Shown here: positions 7,876 to 16,461 of the stretch, piece by piece
Layout of the letters: each line of letters starts with the position of its first letter
How positions within the stretch are numbered: position 1 is the stretch's first letter
NCBI RefSeq assembly: GCF_011440395.1
Contig: NZ_JAAOIX010000008.1
Span: forward strand, 124,001 to 188,000
Reading direction: 5' to 3'
DNA from: Pseudomaricurvus alcaniphilus
GTDB taxonomy: Bacteria; Pseudomonadota; Gammaproteobacteria; Pseudomonadales; Cellvibrionaceae
DNA length: 64,000 bases
Program-made: the position numbers and the translations under genes
Notes under the pieces: model-generated
What the model saw: the letters and a program-made list of their open reading frames with translations, nothing else
What the model was told of the DNA's origin: nothing
Database searches by the model: none

Positions 7876-10122
7876 TTAGTAGACAGCAATTTTTTTCGTC
7901 GCCGCCGTATTGAATTGCTCGCCGTAGGAGTTGCTGGAGGTCAGTACCCGAATGCGGCTGGTGGCGGGTGCAAATAAAGGTGCCCTGATCTTCCAGCTAA
8001 ACGTTCTGCTAGTGCCATCGGCCAGGGTGCGCAGGGAGCGATTAGCAGCACCAGACACCAGGGAAAATCCGCGCGGCAACTTCAATCGCACCTTCAGGTC
8101 GTGCGCATCCAGGTCGCCGCTGTTTCTAACCGTCACCCGGTAAACGAAAATCGAGTTGCGCAGTATGCGCGACGCTGTTGCAACGCTGGTAGTGAGCTGC
8201 GGCCCGGTGGCCGGCGAGAAATTCTCTTCGGTGGCGAGGGTGAAATTCTCCCTGCTGGCACCGTCGAAAGACGAACTGTAGGCGTACACCTTGACCACCA
8301 CCGGCTGGCTGGCGCTGGCGGCTACCTGGTGCACGTTGTCGCGAATGGTGGTGTCCGAGTCCAGCAGGGCGTTAGAATTTTTGGCGTACAGTTTCAGGTC
8401 CAGGTCCGAGAGTGAGCGGTAACTGGTGGGCGTAGCAGCGTTGTTGTAATCCACGTCACGCTCCCACACCAGGGTGGCTTTGTCACCCTTGTACATATGC
8501 CCCTTGTAGAGTTTGTAATCGCCGCTCTGGCCCTTGGGCTTGACACTGCCGGTGAAATAATCGTTGCGATGAAAATGGGCGTGGCCCAGGTCCAGGTAGC
8601 CCCAGCCATAGGTCTTGTTCCACTCCTTGCCGACCTTGGCGCCGTCGTCGGCGGTAGTCTGGGTGTTGTTGTCCTCCCAGGAATCCGCAGTATTGATCAG
8701 CACCGCCTTGATCGAGCGCGGGTCCCAGTTACCCGCATCGGTCAACAGCAGGGTACCGGCCCCCACTTTCGGCGCCGCCGAACTGGTACCACCGAGATTG
8801 GAGTAGCCGCCGCTGTTGTTACAGGTCATGGTTTGATTACCGGGCGCCACCAGGTCCGGCTTTTTCCGGTTCAACACAGTGGGACCGCGACTACTGGTTC
8901 CCCAGATTACATCGTCGCTGCGCGATACGGTGTTGTTATCCCACATATTGGCAACTGTGAGGCCGTTATAGTTGTTGGCCGGCACGGTCATGGTATTGGT
9001 GCCAAAGCCATTGTTGCCAGCGGACTTGGCCCAGTTGGTGTTGTAGTCGTACACCACCGCATCGACGAAGCGCGAAAACGCGTGCCAGTCACTGCCGGTG
9101 GCGGCGCCGTTGCCCCAGGAGTAGTTGATTACTTCGGGGTCGTCCCCCGCCGAGCGCAGCATCCAGTCAGCGCCGGCCATAGACGTGGCCTCATTGCCGG
9201 CGTTATCAACGATTATACTGTTTAGCCCAAAAGCGAGCCCCTTGTTGGTGTTGTTGGTGCTGCCGTACATACAGGCAACGCCGGTGCCGTGGTTACCATT
9301 GGGCGCGTAGTTTTCGTAAAAGGTGTGGCTTTTAAGGGCGTCGTGAGTTTCCAGTACACCGGAGTCAAGTACGCCCACATCCCAGATACCACCGTCAAAG
9401 CCGGTAGACCACCAACTGGGCGCACCCAGCGAGCTGGCCTGGTTGCTCAACTCAGGCTTGCCGGGGCGGTTATACACCACTTCGGCAACACCATCGATGC
9501 TGGCGATTTCCTTGAGTATGTTGGCTGGAATTTTGGCGCCAACGGCGTTGAGTGTAACCAGGCGCTGCTGCACTTTTACGCCGTAGCTCTGCAGCAGATC
9601 AATGTAGGGTTCCTGGCTCTTCCGGATCGCGGCAGCCGATTGTTTTGCTATTCTCTGGCGCAACTGGCGCACCAGTTGCTCGCGCTCTTTATTGAGCGCA
9701 AGGATTTCTGCGCGGTCGGTCTTGTTCACATATTGGGCCAGCAATTCGCTGTGCTTGATTTCTTCATCCTTACTGGCGATAGAATCCCGGGTCAGGTAGC
9801 GGTCGTAAATGGCACGCACCTTGGCCGCCAGGGCATCAATTTCAGGCTCGTAGCGCGCGTTCAGTCGACGCGCAATTTCGCGCTGCGGCTGCTCGCCAAA
9901 CACGATGATCACTGACAACACCGAGCGCTTCTGCGCCTGGCGTTCCAGAATCGGGTCTATCTTGACCACCCTTTCCACAACCGGAACTTCTTTTTTAATA
10001 TCCGTATCCGCCAGTGTTGCAGTTGCGTTGCAACACATCGCAATCAACACCGCCTGGGTGAGTGGCTTGAGAACCGTATTTATAGCGACATTTTTGCTGG
10101 CAACAACTTGTGAGTTTTTCAT
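7876..10122 (-). CDS. Secreted S8 (subtilisin-like) serine protease
   Basis: 748 residues from the ATG at 10122. A basic N-terminus and hydrophobic stretch (KPLTQAVLIAMCCNATATLA, ending near residue 38) act as a signal peptide. A propeptide-like region with charged helices (about 50-220) precedes the catalytic domain. The triad is visible: Asp253 in VGVLDSGV, His278 in NGNHGTGVA and Ser447 in GGTSSAAP, with the oxyanion Asn near 370 in SAGNNG. The last ~130 residues contain a CARDB/DUF11-like beta domain (RNSGDLDAHDLKVRLKLPRGF), common in secreted bacterial proteases. The ribosome site is weak (GACGGT). Probable role is extracellular protein degradation; the substrate is unknown. Confidence 0.9.
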   Translation of the reverse strand: MKNSQVVASKNVAINTVLKPLTQAVLIAMCCNATATLADTDIKKEVPVVERVVKIDPILERQAQKRSVLSVIIVFGEQPQREIARRLNARYEPEIDALAAKVRAIYDRYLTRDSIASKDEEIKHSELLAQYVNKTDRAEILALNKEREQLVRQLRQRIAKQSAAAIRKSQEPYIDLLQSYGVKVQQRLVTLNAVGAKIPANILKEIASIDGVAEVVYNRPGKPELSNQASSLGAPSWWSTGFDGGIWDVGVLDSGVLETHDALKSHTFYENYAPNGNHGTGVACMYGSTNNTNKGLAFGLNSIIVDNAGNEATSMAGADWMLRSAGDDPEVINYSWGNGAATGSDWHAFSRFVDAVVYDYNTNWAKSAGNNGFGTNTMTVPANNYNGLTVANMWDNNTVSRSDDVIWGTSSRGPTVLNRKKPDLVAPGNQTMTCNNSGGYSNLGGTSSAAPKVGAGTLLLTDAGNWDPRSIKAVLINTADSWEDNNTQTTADDGAKVGKEWNKTYGWGYLDLGHAHFHRNDYFTGSVKPKGQSGDYKLYKGHMYKGDKATLVWERDVDYNNAATPTSYRSLSDLDLKLYAKNSNALLDSDTTIRDNVHQVAASASQPVVVKVYAYSSSFDGASRENFTLATEENFSPATGPQLTTSVATASRILRNSIFVYRVTVRNSGDLDAHDLKVRLKLPRGFSLVSGAANRSLRTLADGTSRTFSWKIRAPLFAPATSRIRVLTSSNSYGEQFNTAATKKIAVY

Positions 10123-10283
10123 GGCGATGACCGTCCGCGGCAAGTGAATGAAAGTCAGGCCGGCTTCTTGCCCGCCCGGCTCACCGCCAGCGCCATAGAG
10201 CAACACCCGCGGGTAGCGAGTTCATAGTGAACTTGTGCGCGGTGGAAGACCGTGAAAAATTGCTGCTTCGGAGTGTGAAAAAT

Positions 10284-11000
10284 TCACAAAGTGGGGTCAG
10301 ATGAAACTTTTAGCTTATTAACCATCGGCCTACCCATCTTGGCCGGCCTAACCCTGCGTTCATAGAGCTTTTCAAGTTCATCCTTAAAGCGATCGCTGCC
10401 TAATGCCATTCCTTTGTTCAAAGCAGACGTAATTTCGGCAGTTAAATTGACATCAATATGTGATCGGAATAGCTCTCGATAAACTTGGGCTCTTTCTGCA
10501 TCCAACCGTCCTAATGCTAAATACTCCTGGTGGGGCGAATGCATTTTCATCGTTTTCCCCAAAGCATGAGCCTGGTAGCTCGACCAGATATAGTCAGCCG
10601 GATCGTCAACCATGCCCGCCCTTACAGGGTTTAACTCAATATATCGTTGGCAAACCAATACATAAGTGTCTGATTGAACCAAGTTGGATTTGAACCTGCC
10701 CTCCCACAAGGTGCCACTACGATGATGCTCGCGATTAAAGTACCTGACATAACGCCGACCAAGCGCCTGCATCATCGCTGATATAGCACCAGGCTCGTTC
10801 GGGGTGGCTAGAATGTGAACATGATTAGTCATAAAGACCCAGGCATGCAACAAGACTTGATACTGGGCGGCATAGTCCGACAGCCAACTGGCATACACCG
10901 CCAAGTCTTGCTCGGAAGCAAAACAAGGCTGCCGGTTATTGCCTCGCTGGATAATATGTTGTGGGATACCCACAGGGCTGAGCCTTGGTAATCTAGCCAT
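10284..11000 (-). CDS. REP-associated tyrosine transposase (RAYT, Y1/HUH fold)
   Basis: 238 residues of the IS200/IS605-related Y1 transposase superfamily. The HUH motif is H60-V-H62 inside MTNHVHILATP, preceded by the typical start RLPRLSPVGIPQHIIQRGNN. The RAYT-specific block ALGRRYVRYFNREH, SGTLWEGRFKSN and YIELNPVRAGMV follows. It nicks single-stranded DNA through a catalytic tyrosine. The gene fills an 817-bp unit closed by perfect 23-bp inverted repeats, and its stop codon lies just outside the left repeat. AAGGA lies 7 bases before the ATG, in the loop of a 6-bp hairpin. A deleted second copy lies 0.7 kb away. This copy appears intact. Confidence 0.9.
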   Translation of the reverse strand: MARLPRLSPVGIPQHIIQRGNNRQPCFASEQDLAVYASWLSDYAAQYQVLLHAWVFMTNHVHILATPNEPGAISAMMQALGRRYVRYFNREHHRSGTLWEGRFKSNLVQSDTYVLVCQRYIELNPVRAGMVDDPADYIWSSYQAHALGKTMKMHSPHQEYLALGRLDAERAQVYRELFRSHIDVNLTAEITSALNKGMALGSDRFKDELEKLYERRVRPAKMGRPMVNKLKVSSDPTL

Positions 11001-11105
11001 GGTTAATTCCTTTTAACCAATAACAGAAAGAACAGGTTACGGATTAATTGGCAGAATGCAAACCGGCAGGGAGTGAGGTGACAAAAGTTTCATCTGACCC
11101 CACTT
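10289..11105 (-). mobile_element. RAYT element, copy 1 (intact)
   Basis: An 817-bp unit whose left end (10289-10311) and right end (11083-11105) are perfect 23-bp inverted repeats with the core GTGGGGTCAGATGAAA. The single gene inside is the RAYT transposase. No target-site duplication is evident at the borders, which agrees with HUH transposases, which do not make one. Confidence 0.8.
11001..11018 (-). promoter_or_regulatory. Hairpin holding the transposase ribosome-binding site in its loop
   Basis: Immediately upstream of the transposase ATG, GGTTAA and TTAACC form a perfect 6-bp stem around AAGGAA, the Shine-Dalgarno. The structure could limit or gate translation. It may also simply be a recognition hairpin of the element. 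Confidence 0.45.
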
Positions 11106-11120
11106 ATTAAGGAATTACAC

Positions 11121-11843
11121 ATGACCAATACGATCCAGAACATTCCCCTGCTGAACCTGGCGATTGCTTTCGTCCCGGTACTGGCGGCGATAGCGATCAT
11201 GTTCAAATGGAGCCTTGCGGCAAACAGGGCCGTGTATGCCATCGGTCGAATGCTGGCGCAGTTGCTGCTGATTGGTTATTTTCTGGCCTATATTTTCGAA
11301 TCCGACAGCGCCATGGTCATAGTGCTGATTCTGGCGGTGATGGTAGCAGCGTCCAGCTGGATTGCCCTGGGCGCGGCAGGTGAGATGCGCAACAGCCTCT
11401 TCACCAGCTCTTTTCTGGCGATACTGATCGGGGGAGTGTTCACGCTCGGACTTGTGACGCAGGGCGTACTGGCCACCGACCCCTGGTTCCTGCCCCAAAC
11501 CATGATCCCACTGGCCGGCATGATATTCGCCAACTCCATGAACAGTGTGAGTCTGGCAGCGGAGCGTTTGCAGGCCGAGTTAAATCACAAAATGGACTGG
11601 ACGAGTGCAAGAAATACAGCGTTTCAGGCGGCCATGATTCCAATTATTAATTCCCTGTTTGCGGTGGGCCTTGTATCCCTGCCAGGCATGATGACCGGCC
11701 AGATTCTTTCCGGCGTGTCACCTTTAATCGCGGCGCGTTACCAGATCATGGTAATGTGCATGGTGTTCGGATCTGCCGGCATATCTACGGCCATTTTCCT
11801 GGTGATTGGCAAATCGAAATTTCAATTAAGTGGGGTCAGATGA
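11121..11843 (+). CDS. fetB: FetB/YbbM-family permease, C-terminus altered by RAYT end
   Basis: 240 residues with six to seven hydrophobic segments, matching the UPF0014/FetB family (E. coli FetB 259), the membrane partner of ATPase FetA in metal (iron) export. Family stretches include VYAIGRMLAQLLLIGYFLAYIF, PLAGMIFANSMN and GLVSLPGMMTGQILSGVSP. AAGG lies 6 bases before the ATG. The last codons, LSGVR plus the TGA stop, are encoded by the GTGGGGTCAGATGA of the neighbouring RAYT element end, so about 15-20 native C-terminal residues are replaced. No fetA-like ATPase is nearby. The gene is enclosed between two RAYT elements; function may be impaired. Confidence 0.75.
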   Translation: MTNTIQNIPLLNLAIAFVPVLAAIAIMFKWSLAANRAVYAIGRMLAQLLLIGYFLAYIFESDSAMVIVLILAVMVAASSWIALGAAGEMRNSLFTSSFLAILIGGVFTLGLVTQGVLATDPWFLPQTMIPLAGMIFANSMNSVSLAAERLQAELNHKMDWTSARNTAFQAAMIPIINSLFAVGLVSLPGMMTGQILSGVSPLIAARYQIMVMCMVFGSAGISTAIFLVIGKSKFQLSGVR

Positions 11844-12349
11844 AACTTTTGGCCTATAAACCTTGGCCCACCCATCTTCGCCGGGCTGACCCTGCGCTCA
11901 TGGAGCTTTTCAAGTTCATCCTTAAAGCGATCGCTGCCTAATGCCATCCCTTTGTTCAAAGCAGGCGTAATTTCGGTCGTTAAATTGACATCAACATGGG
12001 ATCGAAGTAGCTCTCGATTAACTTGGGCTCTTCCTGCATCTAACTGCCCTAATGCTAAATACTCCTGATGGGGTGAATGCATTTTTATCGCTTTCCCCAA
12101 GACATAGCCTGGTAGCTCGACCGGATATAGTCAGCCGGATCGTCAACCATGCCCGCCCTTACAGGGTTTCGCTCAATATATCGTTGGCAAACCAATAAAA
12201 AAGTGTCTAATTGGACCAAATTGGATTTGAACCTGCCTTCACATAAGGCGCCATTACGATAATGCTCACGATTAACGAACCTGACATAGCGTCGGCCGAG
12301 CACCTGCATCATCGCTGATATAGCACCAGACTCGTTCGGGGTTGCAAGA
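11822..12349 (-). pseudogene. Truncated, frameshifted RAYT transposase
   Basis: A second transposase copy, very similar to the intact one. The frame from 12349 reads LLATPNESGAISAMMQVLGRRYVRF and continues to SSYQAMSWGKR, where a frameshift near 12095 breaks it; the remainder (GKAIKMHSPHQEYLALG to the end) is in another frame down to 11822. The first ~62 codons, including both HUH histidines, are gone: the sequence corresponding to HVHILATP has become CLRLLATP at the deletion joint. It cannot make an active transposase. Confidence 0.85.
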
Positions 12350-12382
12350 AGGCGAAGACAAAAGTTTCATCTGACCCCACTT
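11828..12382 (-). mobile_element. RAYT element, copy 2 (internally deleted)
   Basis: Bounded by the same 23-bp inverted repeats as copy 1 (11828-11850 and 12360-12382), in the same orientation but only 555 bp long. About 260 bp covering the 5' part of the transposase and its leader are missing. Its left end supplies the stop codon of the FetB-like permease. It could be mobilised only in trans. Confidence 0.8.
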
Positions 12383-12385
12383 ATG

Positions 12386-12407
12386 AAAGTCTCATCTGAC
12401 CCCACTT
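12386..12407 (-). repeat. Extra solitary RAYT end
   Basis: A further copy of the right-end repeat, AAAGTCTCATCTGACCCC plus ACTT, lies only 3 bases beyond the end of copy 2, with one base changed. It is followed by a tandem 9-bp duplication CACTTAATG (12403-12411, 12412-12420). It suggests repeated insertion or slippage at this site. Confidence 0.7.
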
Positions 12408-12430
12408 AATGCACTTAATGGGCTAGATAC

Positions 12431-12460
12431 AAAAAAGGCCTAGCGATTGGCTAGGCCTTT
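12431..12460 (-). terminator. Intrinsic terminator of tRNA-Phe
   Basis: On the minus strand AAGGCCTAGC (12459-12450) pairs perfectly with GCTAGGCCTT (12444-12435) around a 5-base loop, followed by a run of T (12436-12431). It starts 8 bases beyond the CCA end of the tRNA. Confidence 0.88.
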
Positions 12461-12467
12461 GAAATGA

Positions 12468-12543
12468 TGGTGCCCAGAGGCGGAATCGAACCACCGACAC
12501 GGGGATTTTCAATCCCCTGCTCTACCGACTGAGCTATCTGGGC
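12468..12543 (-). tRNA. tRNA-Phe (anticodon GAA)
   Basis: 76 bases including encoded CCA. It folds as a normal cloverleaf: acceptor GCCCAGA, D-arm with AGCTCAGTCGGTAGAGC, anticodon arm GGGGATTGAAAATCCCC with GAA, and T-arm GGTTCGATTCC. The sequence is nearly that of E. coli tRNA-Phe. Pro-mobile DNA lies downstream, but no integrase or att duplication of the tRNA 3' end is seen. Confidence 0.97.
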
Positions 12544-12655
12544 AACTTCTTGAAAGATCTGGCATCCTCAAGAGGCGCGTATTAAACCCGTTCACCGGAT
12601 GGGAGTCAAGACCCCCGCGGCGGATTTCTTTGCCAAGTTACTGAAATCTACCGAT

Positions 12656-12934
12656 TTACTTGTCTTCGCCCTCGGGCACAAAGCCCTCGGCCTTGTCGTA
12701 GCTGCCGCCGTCGAGGAATTTCTCCAGCTGCTCCGCCAGGTAGGCGCGGGCGGTGAGGTCCATCAGGTTGAGGTGTTTTTCGTTGATCAGCATGGTCTGG
12801 TGGCTGAGCCACTCGCTCCAGGCCTGGCGGGAGACGGTTTCATACAGGGCCTGGCCCTTGGGGCCCGGGAACGGCGGCGCGTCGAGCCCGTCGAGTTCTT
12901 GCTGGTACTTGCGACAAAAGACCTTGCGGCTCAT
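12656..12934 (-). CDS. yggX: Oxidative damage protection / Fe(II) trafficking protein YggX
   Basis: 92 residues beginning [18 protein letters not shown], the signature of the YggX family (E. coli 91 residues), with the conserved Cys at residue 7. It is a small cytosolic protein that protects iron-sulfur clusters from oxidation and may move iron(II). An in-frame ATG 17 codons upstream is rejected because the family starts at MSRKVFC. It lies about 100 bases downstream of mutY on the same strand, as in E. coli, where MutY is an iron-sulfur enzyme; the pairing makes functional sense. Confidence 0.95.
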   Translation of the reverse strand: MSRKVFCRKYQQELDGLDAPPFPGPKGQALYETVSRQAWSEWLSHQTMLINEKHLNLMDLTARAYLAEQLEKFLDGGSYDKAEGFVPEGEDK

Positions 12935-13035
12935 AGAGTGGTTCCAGTGATAAGGGTTAATATTCAGGATTTCCGATGCGGCCAATTTACCGATGCGGCC
13001 ATCGATCGCCCGGCTACCGCCCAGCTAACACGCAA

Positions 13036-14103
13036 CTACAGCAACGGCTCCAGTTGCCGCAGCTTGTGCAGCAGCAGTTTCACCGGCGCGGCCAGGCCCA
13101 GTGCCGGCGGCTGGTGCACATCATACCAACAAACCGCGCGCTCGCCGACCGCCGCCGGCAGGCTGTCGATCTCGATCTCCAGCGGGGTGATGTCCAGGTG
13201 ATAGTGGCTGAAGGTGTGGCGAAACTCGCTCCAGGCTTGCAGCCGGGTCACCCCGGCCTGCAAAACGTCGCGGCAGTAATCGCGACCGTCGGCCTCTGGC
13301 GCCAGCTCCGGAAAACTCCACAAGCCGCCCCATATGCCGCTGGCCGGGCGCTGTTCCAGCAGCCATTCACCGGCGGGGTTGCGCAGCATAAGCAGTTGCA
13401 CGGCTTTGACCGGCTTGTCTTTTTTCGGCTTCTTGCCGGGGTAATCGGTGGGGTTGCCCTGCAATCGCGCGACACAGTCTGCTTGCAGCGGGCAGAGCGA
13501 ACAAGCCGGCTTGCTGCGGGTGCAGACCAGCGAGCCCAGGTCCATCATGGCCTGGGTGTAATTGTCGCAGCGGCTGGCGGGGGTCAATTCTTCTGCCACC
13601 TGCCACAGGCGCGCCTGCACCGCGGACTGGCCGGGCCAGCCGGGTACGGCAAAATAGCGCGCCAGTACCCGCTTGACGTTGCCATCGAGAATCGGCGCGC
13701 ACTGGCCCAGGGCCAGGCTGGCGATGGCGCCGGCGGTAGATTTGCCGATACCGGGCAGAGCCTCTAGCTCTGCAACTGTAGCGGGGAATTCACCGCCGTG
13801 CTGCTCGACCACGGTTTTGGCGCAAGCGTGCAGGTTGCGGGCCCGAGCGTAATAGCCGAGCCCGGTCCACAGGTGCAGCACCTCGTCCACCGGTGCTGCC
13901 GCCAGCGCCTGCACATCCGGGAAGCGGGCCATAAAGCGCTGGTAGTAGTCGATGACCGTGGCCACCTGGGTTTGCTGCAGCATGATCTCCGAAACCCACA
14001 CCCGGTAGGCGTTGGGTCGCTGCTGCCAGGGCAGGTTCTTGCGCCCGTGCTGGTCAAACCAGGCCAGCACGCGCTCGACAAAGTGATCGTTATTCAAAGG
14101 CAA
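13036..14103 (-). CDS. mutY: Adenine DNA glycosylase MutY
   Basis: 355 residues. It removes adenine mispaired with 8-oxoguanine. The helix-hairpin-helix-GPD region contains [12 protein letters not shown] (about 116-127) and the catalytic Asp140 in [10 protein letters not shown]; Glu39 in [11 protein letters not shown] is the acid. The 4Fe-4S cluster cysteines are C194, C201, C204 and C210 (C-x6-C-x2-C-x5-C). The C-terminal third is the NUDIX-like domain that recognises 8-oxoG. Length and motifs are complete. It is followed by yggX. MutM, its partner in the GO repair system, lies at 40 kb in this window. Confidence 0.97.
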   Translation of the reverse strand: MPLNNDHFVERVLAWFDQHGRKNLPWQQRPNAYRVWVSEIMLQQTQVATVIDYYQRFMARFPDVQALAAAPVDEVLHLWTGLGYYARARNLHACAKTVVEQHGGEFPATVAELEALPGIGKSTAGAIASLALGQCAPILDGNVKRVLARYFAVPGWPGQSAVQARLWQVAEELTPASRCDNYTQAMMDLGSLVCTRSKPACSLCPLQADCVARLQGNPTDYPGKKPKKDKPVKAVQLLMLRNPAGEWLLEQRPASGIWGGLWSFPELAPEADGRDYCRDVLQAGVTRLQAWSEFRHTFSHYHLDITPLEIEIDSLPAAVGERAVCWYDVHQPPALGLAAPVKLLLHKLRQLEPLL

Positions 14104-14169
14104 TTTCTACTCTCGTTGGCTGGTTCTGATTTAGTGGCTTAACCTCGATATCCAGCTATTTGCGTACCA

Positions 14170-14260
14170 TGGGTGTCCAGGTACTTAGTTGCATGGCTTC
14201 AATTGGGTGTCCAGTTAATACCCATGGGTGTCCAGTTAAGTCGCTCACATGGATGTCCGG
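14170..14260. repeat. Array of four TGGGTGTCCAG repeats
   Basis: The 11-mer TGGGTGTCCAG occurs at 14170-14180, 14204-14214 and 14225-14235, and as TGGATGTCCGG at 14250-14260, all in the same orientation in about 90 bp. Copies 2 and 3 share a longer form, TTGGGTGTCCAGTTAA / ATGGGTGTCCAGTTAA. The fourth copy runs directly into the stop codon of the AsmA-like gene (14261-14263). They lie between mutY and asmA. They resemble in style the end sequences of RAYT elements but differ from those at 10.3-12.4 kb. Confidence 0.65.
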
Positions 14261-16282
14261 TTATTTGTCTTTACGATTAAAAATACCGCGCAGAATCTGG
14301 TCCACCGCCTCGCCCTTCTCAGTGCCGAGTTTTTTCTGCACCGCTTCTTTCACTTTATCCTGGGCGCGATCTTTCAACTCGTCGCGCAGCAGGTCGTCGA
14401 GGCGCTTGCGGTCCGGCAGGCAGGTGCGCGCCGACAGCTCGTTGAGGTTGCCCTTGCAGCGCAGCGGTAACGGCTTGTTGCGCCAGCGCTCGCGCACCTG
14501 GCACTTGCGGCTGGCATCCACCTCGCCGACAAACTGCACCTCCAGCGGCACCTCGAAACTGCCGCTGCCGTAGTCCAGTTTGCCCTTGCCGCTCAGGGCC
14601 AGATTTTCCACCCCGGCCTGCAGCTGCTTGAGGTTGACCTGCTCCCCCTGAACGCTGGCTTGCAGGCTGATATCGCGCAGTTGGGTGGCGCCTTTCCATG
14701 CCAGTTCCGGTGTTGCTTCTGTGTTGACCAGCGCGGCCAGTTCACAGGCGCTGCGTTCCACATCCACGCTCGCCAGCAACAGGCTGGCGGCGTTCAGGTC
14801 GAGGTTGGCGGCCAGTTTTTGCTGCAACTCGGACACCCGGCTGCCGCTGCTGTTGGCGCTCCAGTTACCGCTGATAGCGCCGGACAAACGGGCCTCGCTG
14901 GCGAGGGCCTGCAGTAACGGTTGCAGCGCCACACTGTTGATCTGGCCGCTGGCATTGAACACCGCGGCGGGCTTGCGCGCGTCGAGATTGGCCTGCATCT
15001 GCAGTGCCCCCTGGTAGAAACCGGCCTGGAAACGCGACAGGGACACCTGCCCGGCGGCCGCGGCCAGGGTCAACTGCACCGCGCTGAATTGAAGTTGTCG
15101 CGCCTGCAACTGGTCGACAGCCAGCTCCAGCTGCGCCTGCAGATCCTGCAGGGCACTGAAATCCAGCGGCTGTTCCGCCGCCGGCGCCCCAGCCACGGCT
15201 GTTTCCGGCGCCGCTGGCGGCAGATAGCGATCGAGGTTAAAGCGGTCGCCGCGCAGCCCCAGTTTGATCGCGCCGCTGTCACTGAGCCGCAGCTGGCCGC
15301 TAAACGTGGACTCGTCCAGCTGCAGGGCCAAATCATTCACCTGCCAATTGCCCTCTGCCCCTTTTATGGCAGCGCTCAGGCCAATGCGGTTAAGGGCATC
15401 ATCTGCCGCCATGACCGGCAGGCTCACCCCCAGCGCCGGCAGCCATTGCCGCAGGGCAAAAGGCGAGAGTGTTACCGCCAGCTCGGGCGCCAGCGGTTGC
15501 AGTGCAACCTGCCCGCTCAGGCTGAGATTGAGCGGGTGTTTGCCGGCGCTGGCCTGCAGTTCGATCTTGTCGAGCAGCAGGATTTGCTGCCGCAGATCAA
15601 ACCCCGCTTGCCCTTCGATGCCAATCTGCAGCGGCGCCAGGTCATTGAACTGCACTTTTGCCCCCTGCCTTATCTGGAAGGTCTCGCCGCCGAGGGCCAG
15701 GTTGTCGACCTCGAGCTCGAGGTCGCTCAGTTGCACCCGGGTGGCGGCCGCTTCATCCCGATAGAGCACGCGGCCGCCATCGACCCGCAACTCGACAATG
15801 GACAGCTGCAGGCTCTGGCCAGCCGGCGGCTCCGCTTCAGTGGGGGCAGTTGGCTTGGCAGCGGTTGCTTTCGTTGCCGCGGCGTCGGCAGCTGCCATGG
15901 CCTCACTTAACTCTTCCCAGTTGGCCACGCCCCGGGCATTGCGGTGCAGGTCCAGTTGCGCTCCGCTCACGGTCAGTGCACTGATCACCACCCGCCGCTG
16001 TAACAGGGGCCTGATCTCGAGGCGCGCGCTCAGGCGCTCGACCGCCAGCAGGGGTTCAGCGCCCACGCGGACATTGTCCAGGGTCAGCCCCAGGTACGGA
16101 TACCACTGCCAGCTGATCGGTCCCGGCATATACAGGGCAATGCCCCGCTCCCGAGCCAGCTTTTCCAGCTCCGGCTTGAGCACATTGGGGTCAAACAGCT
16201 GGGTGATATAGAACACCAGTGCCGCCAGTAACAGCAGCAGAATGCCCACCAGGGCGGCCACAAGCTTGAAGATTCGCGACAT
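14261..16282 (-). CDS. asmA: AsmA family protein
   Basis: 673 residues. An N-terminal membrane anchor (IFKLVAALVGILLLLLAALVFYITQ) is followed by a large periplasmic region typical of AsmA proteins, which are bridge-like beta-structures linked to lipid transport and outer-membrane biogenesis. Family motifs include DPNVLKPELEKLARERG and GPISWQWYPYLGLTLDNVRVG near the N-terminus and a repeat-rich beta region to the end. The ATG at 16282 is chosen because the anchor starts there; an upstream frame adds only 14 unlikely residues. The stop codon is inside a repeat copy (14250-14264), so the C-terminus may have been changed slightly. It is divergent from the iron importer. Confidence 0.85.
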   Translation of the reverse strand: MSRIFKLVAALVGILLLLLAALVFYITQLFDPNVLKPELEKLARERGIALYMPGPISWQWYPYLGLTLDNVRVGAEPLLAVERLSARLEIRPLLQRRVVISALTVSGAQLDLHRNARGVANWEELSEAMAAADAAATKATAAKPTAPTEAEPPAGQSLQLSIVELRVDGGRVLYRDEAAATRVQLSDLELEVDNLALGGETFQIRQGAKVQFNDLAPLQIGIEGQAGFDLRQQILLLDKIELQASAGKHPLNLSLSGQVALQPLAPELAVTLSPFALRQWLPALGVSLPVMAADDALNRIGLSAAIKGAEGNWQVNDLALQLDESTFSGQLRLSDSGAIKLGLRGDRFNLDRYLPPAAPETAVAGAPAAEQPLDFSALQDLQAQLELAVDQLQARQLQFSAVQLTLAAAAGQVSLSRFQAGFYQGALQMQANLDARKPAAVFNASGQINSVALQPLLQALASEARLSGAISGNWSANSSGSRVSELQQKLAANLDLNAASLLLASVDVERSACELAALVNTEATPELAWKGATQLRDISLQASVQGEQVNLKQLQAGVENLALSGKGKLDYGSGSFEVPLEVQFVGEVDASRKCQVRERWRNKPLPLRCKGNLNELSARTCLPDRKRLDDLLRDELKDRAQDKVKEAVQKKLGTEKGEAVDQILRGIFNRKDK

Positions 16283-16461
16283 GATTATTAATTCTCTGGA
16301 GCAGGGTGAATGCCAGCGGGACATAAACTCTCAAACCGACCGGCCGCCGCAGCGCAGCCGCGAGAGTGTAACAAGTTGCCGCCGGCGCCGCCAAACCCTC
16401 TCTGGCAGCCTGGCCCTATTGATCTGCAACAAAGAAAACCAAAACTTCAATTGCAAGCACA

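Noticed and set aside
12408-12543. tRNA-Phe as the attachment site of a genomic island
   Set aside because: No integrase gene and no duplicated tRNA 3' end were seen; the neighbouring mobile DNA is explained by RAYT elements.
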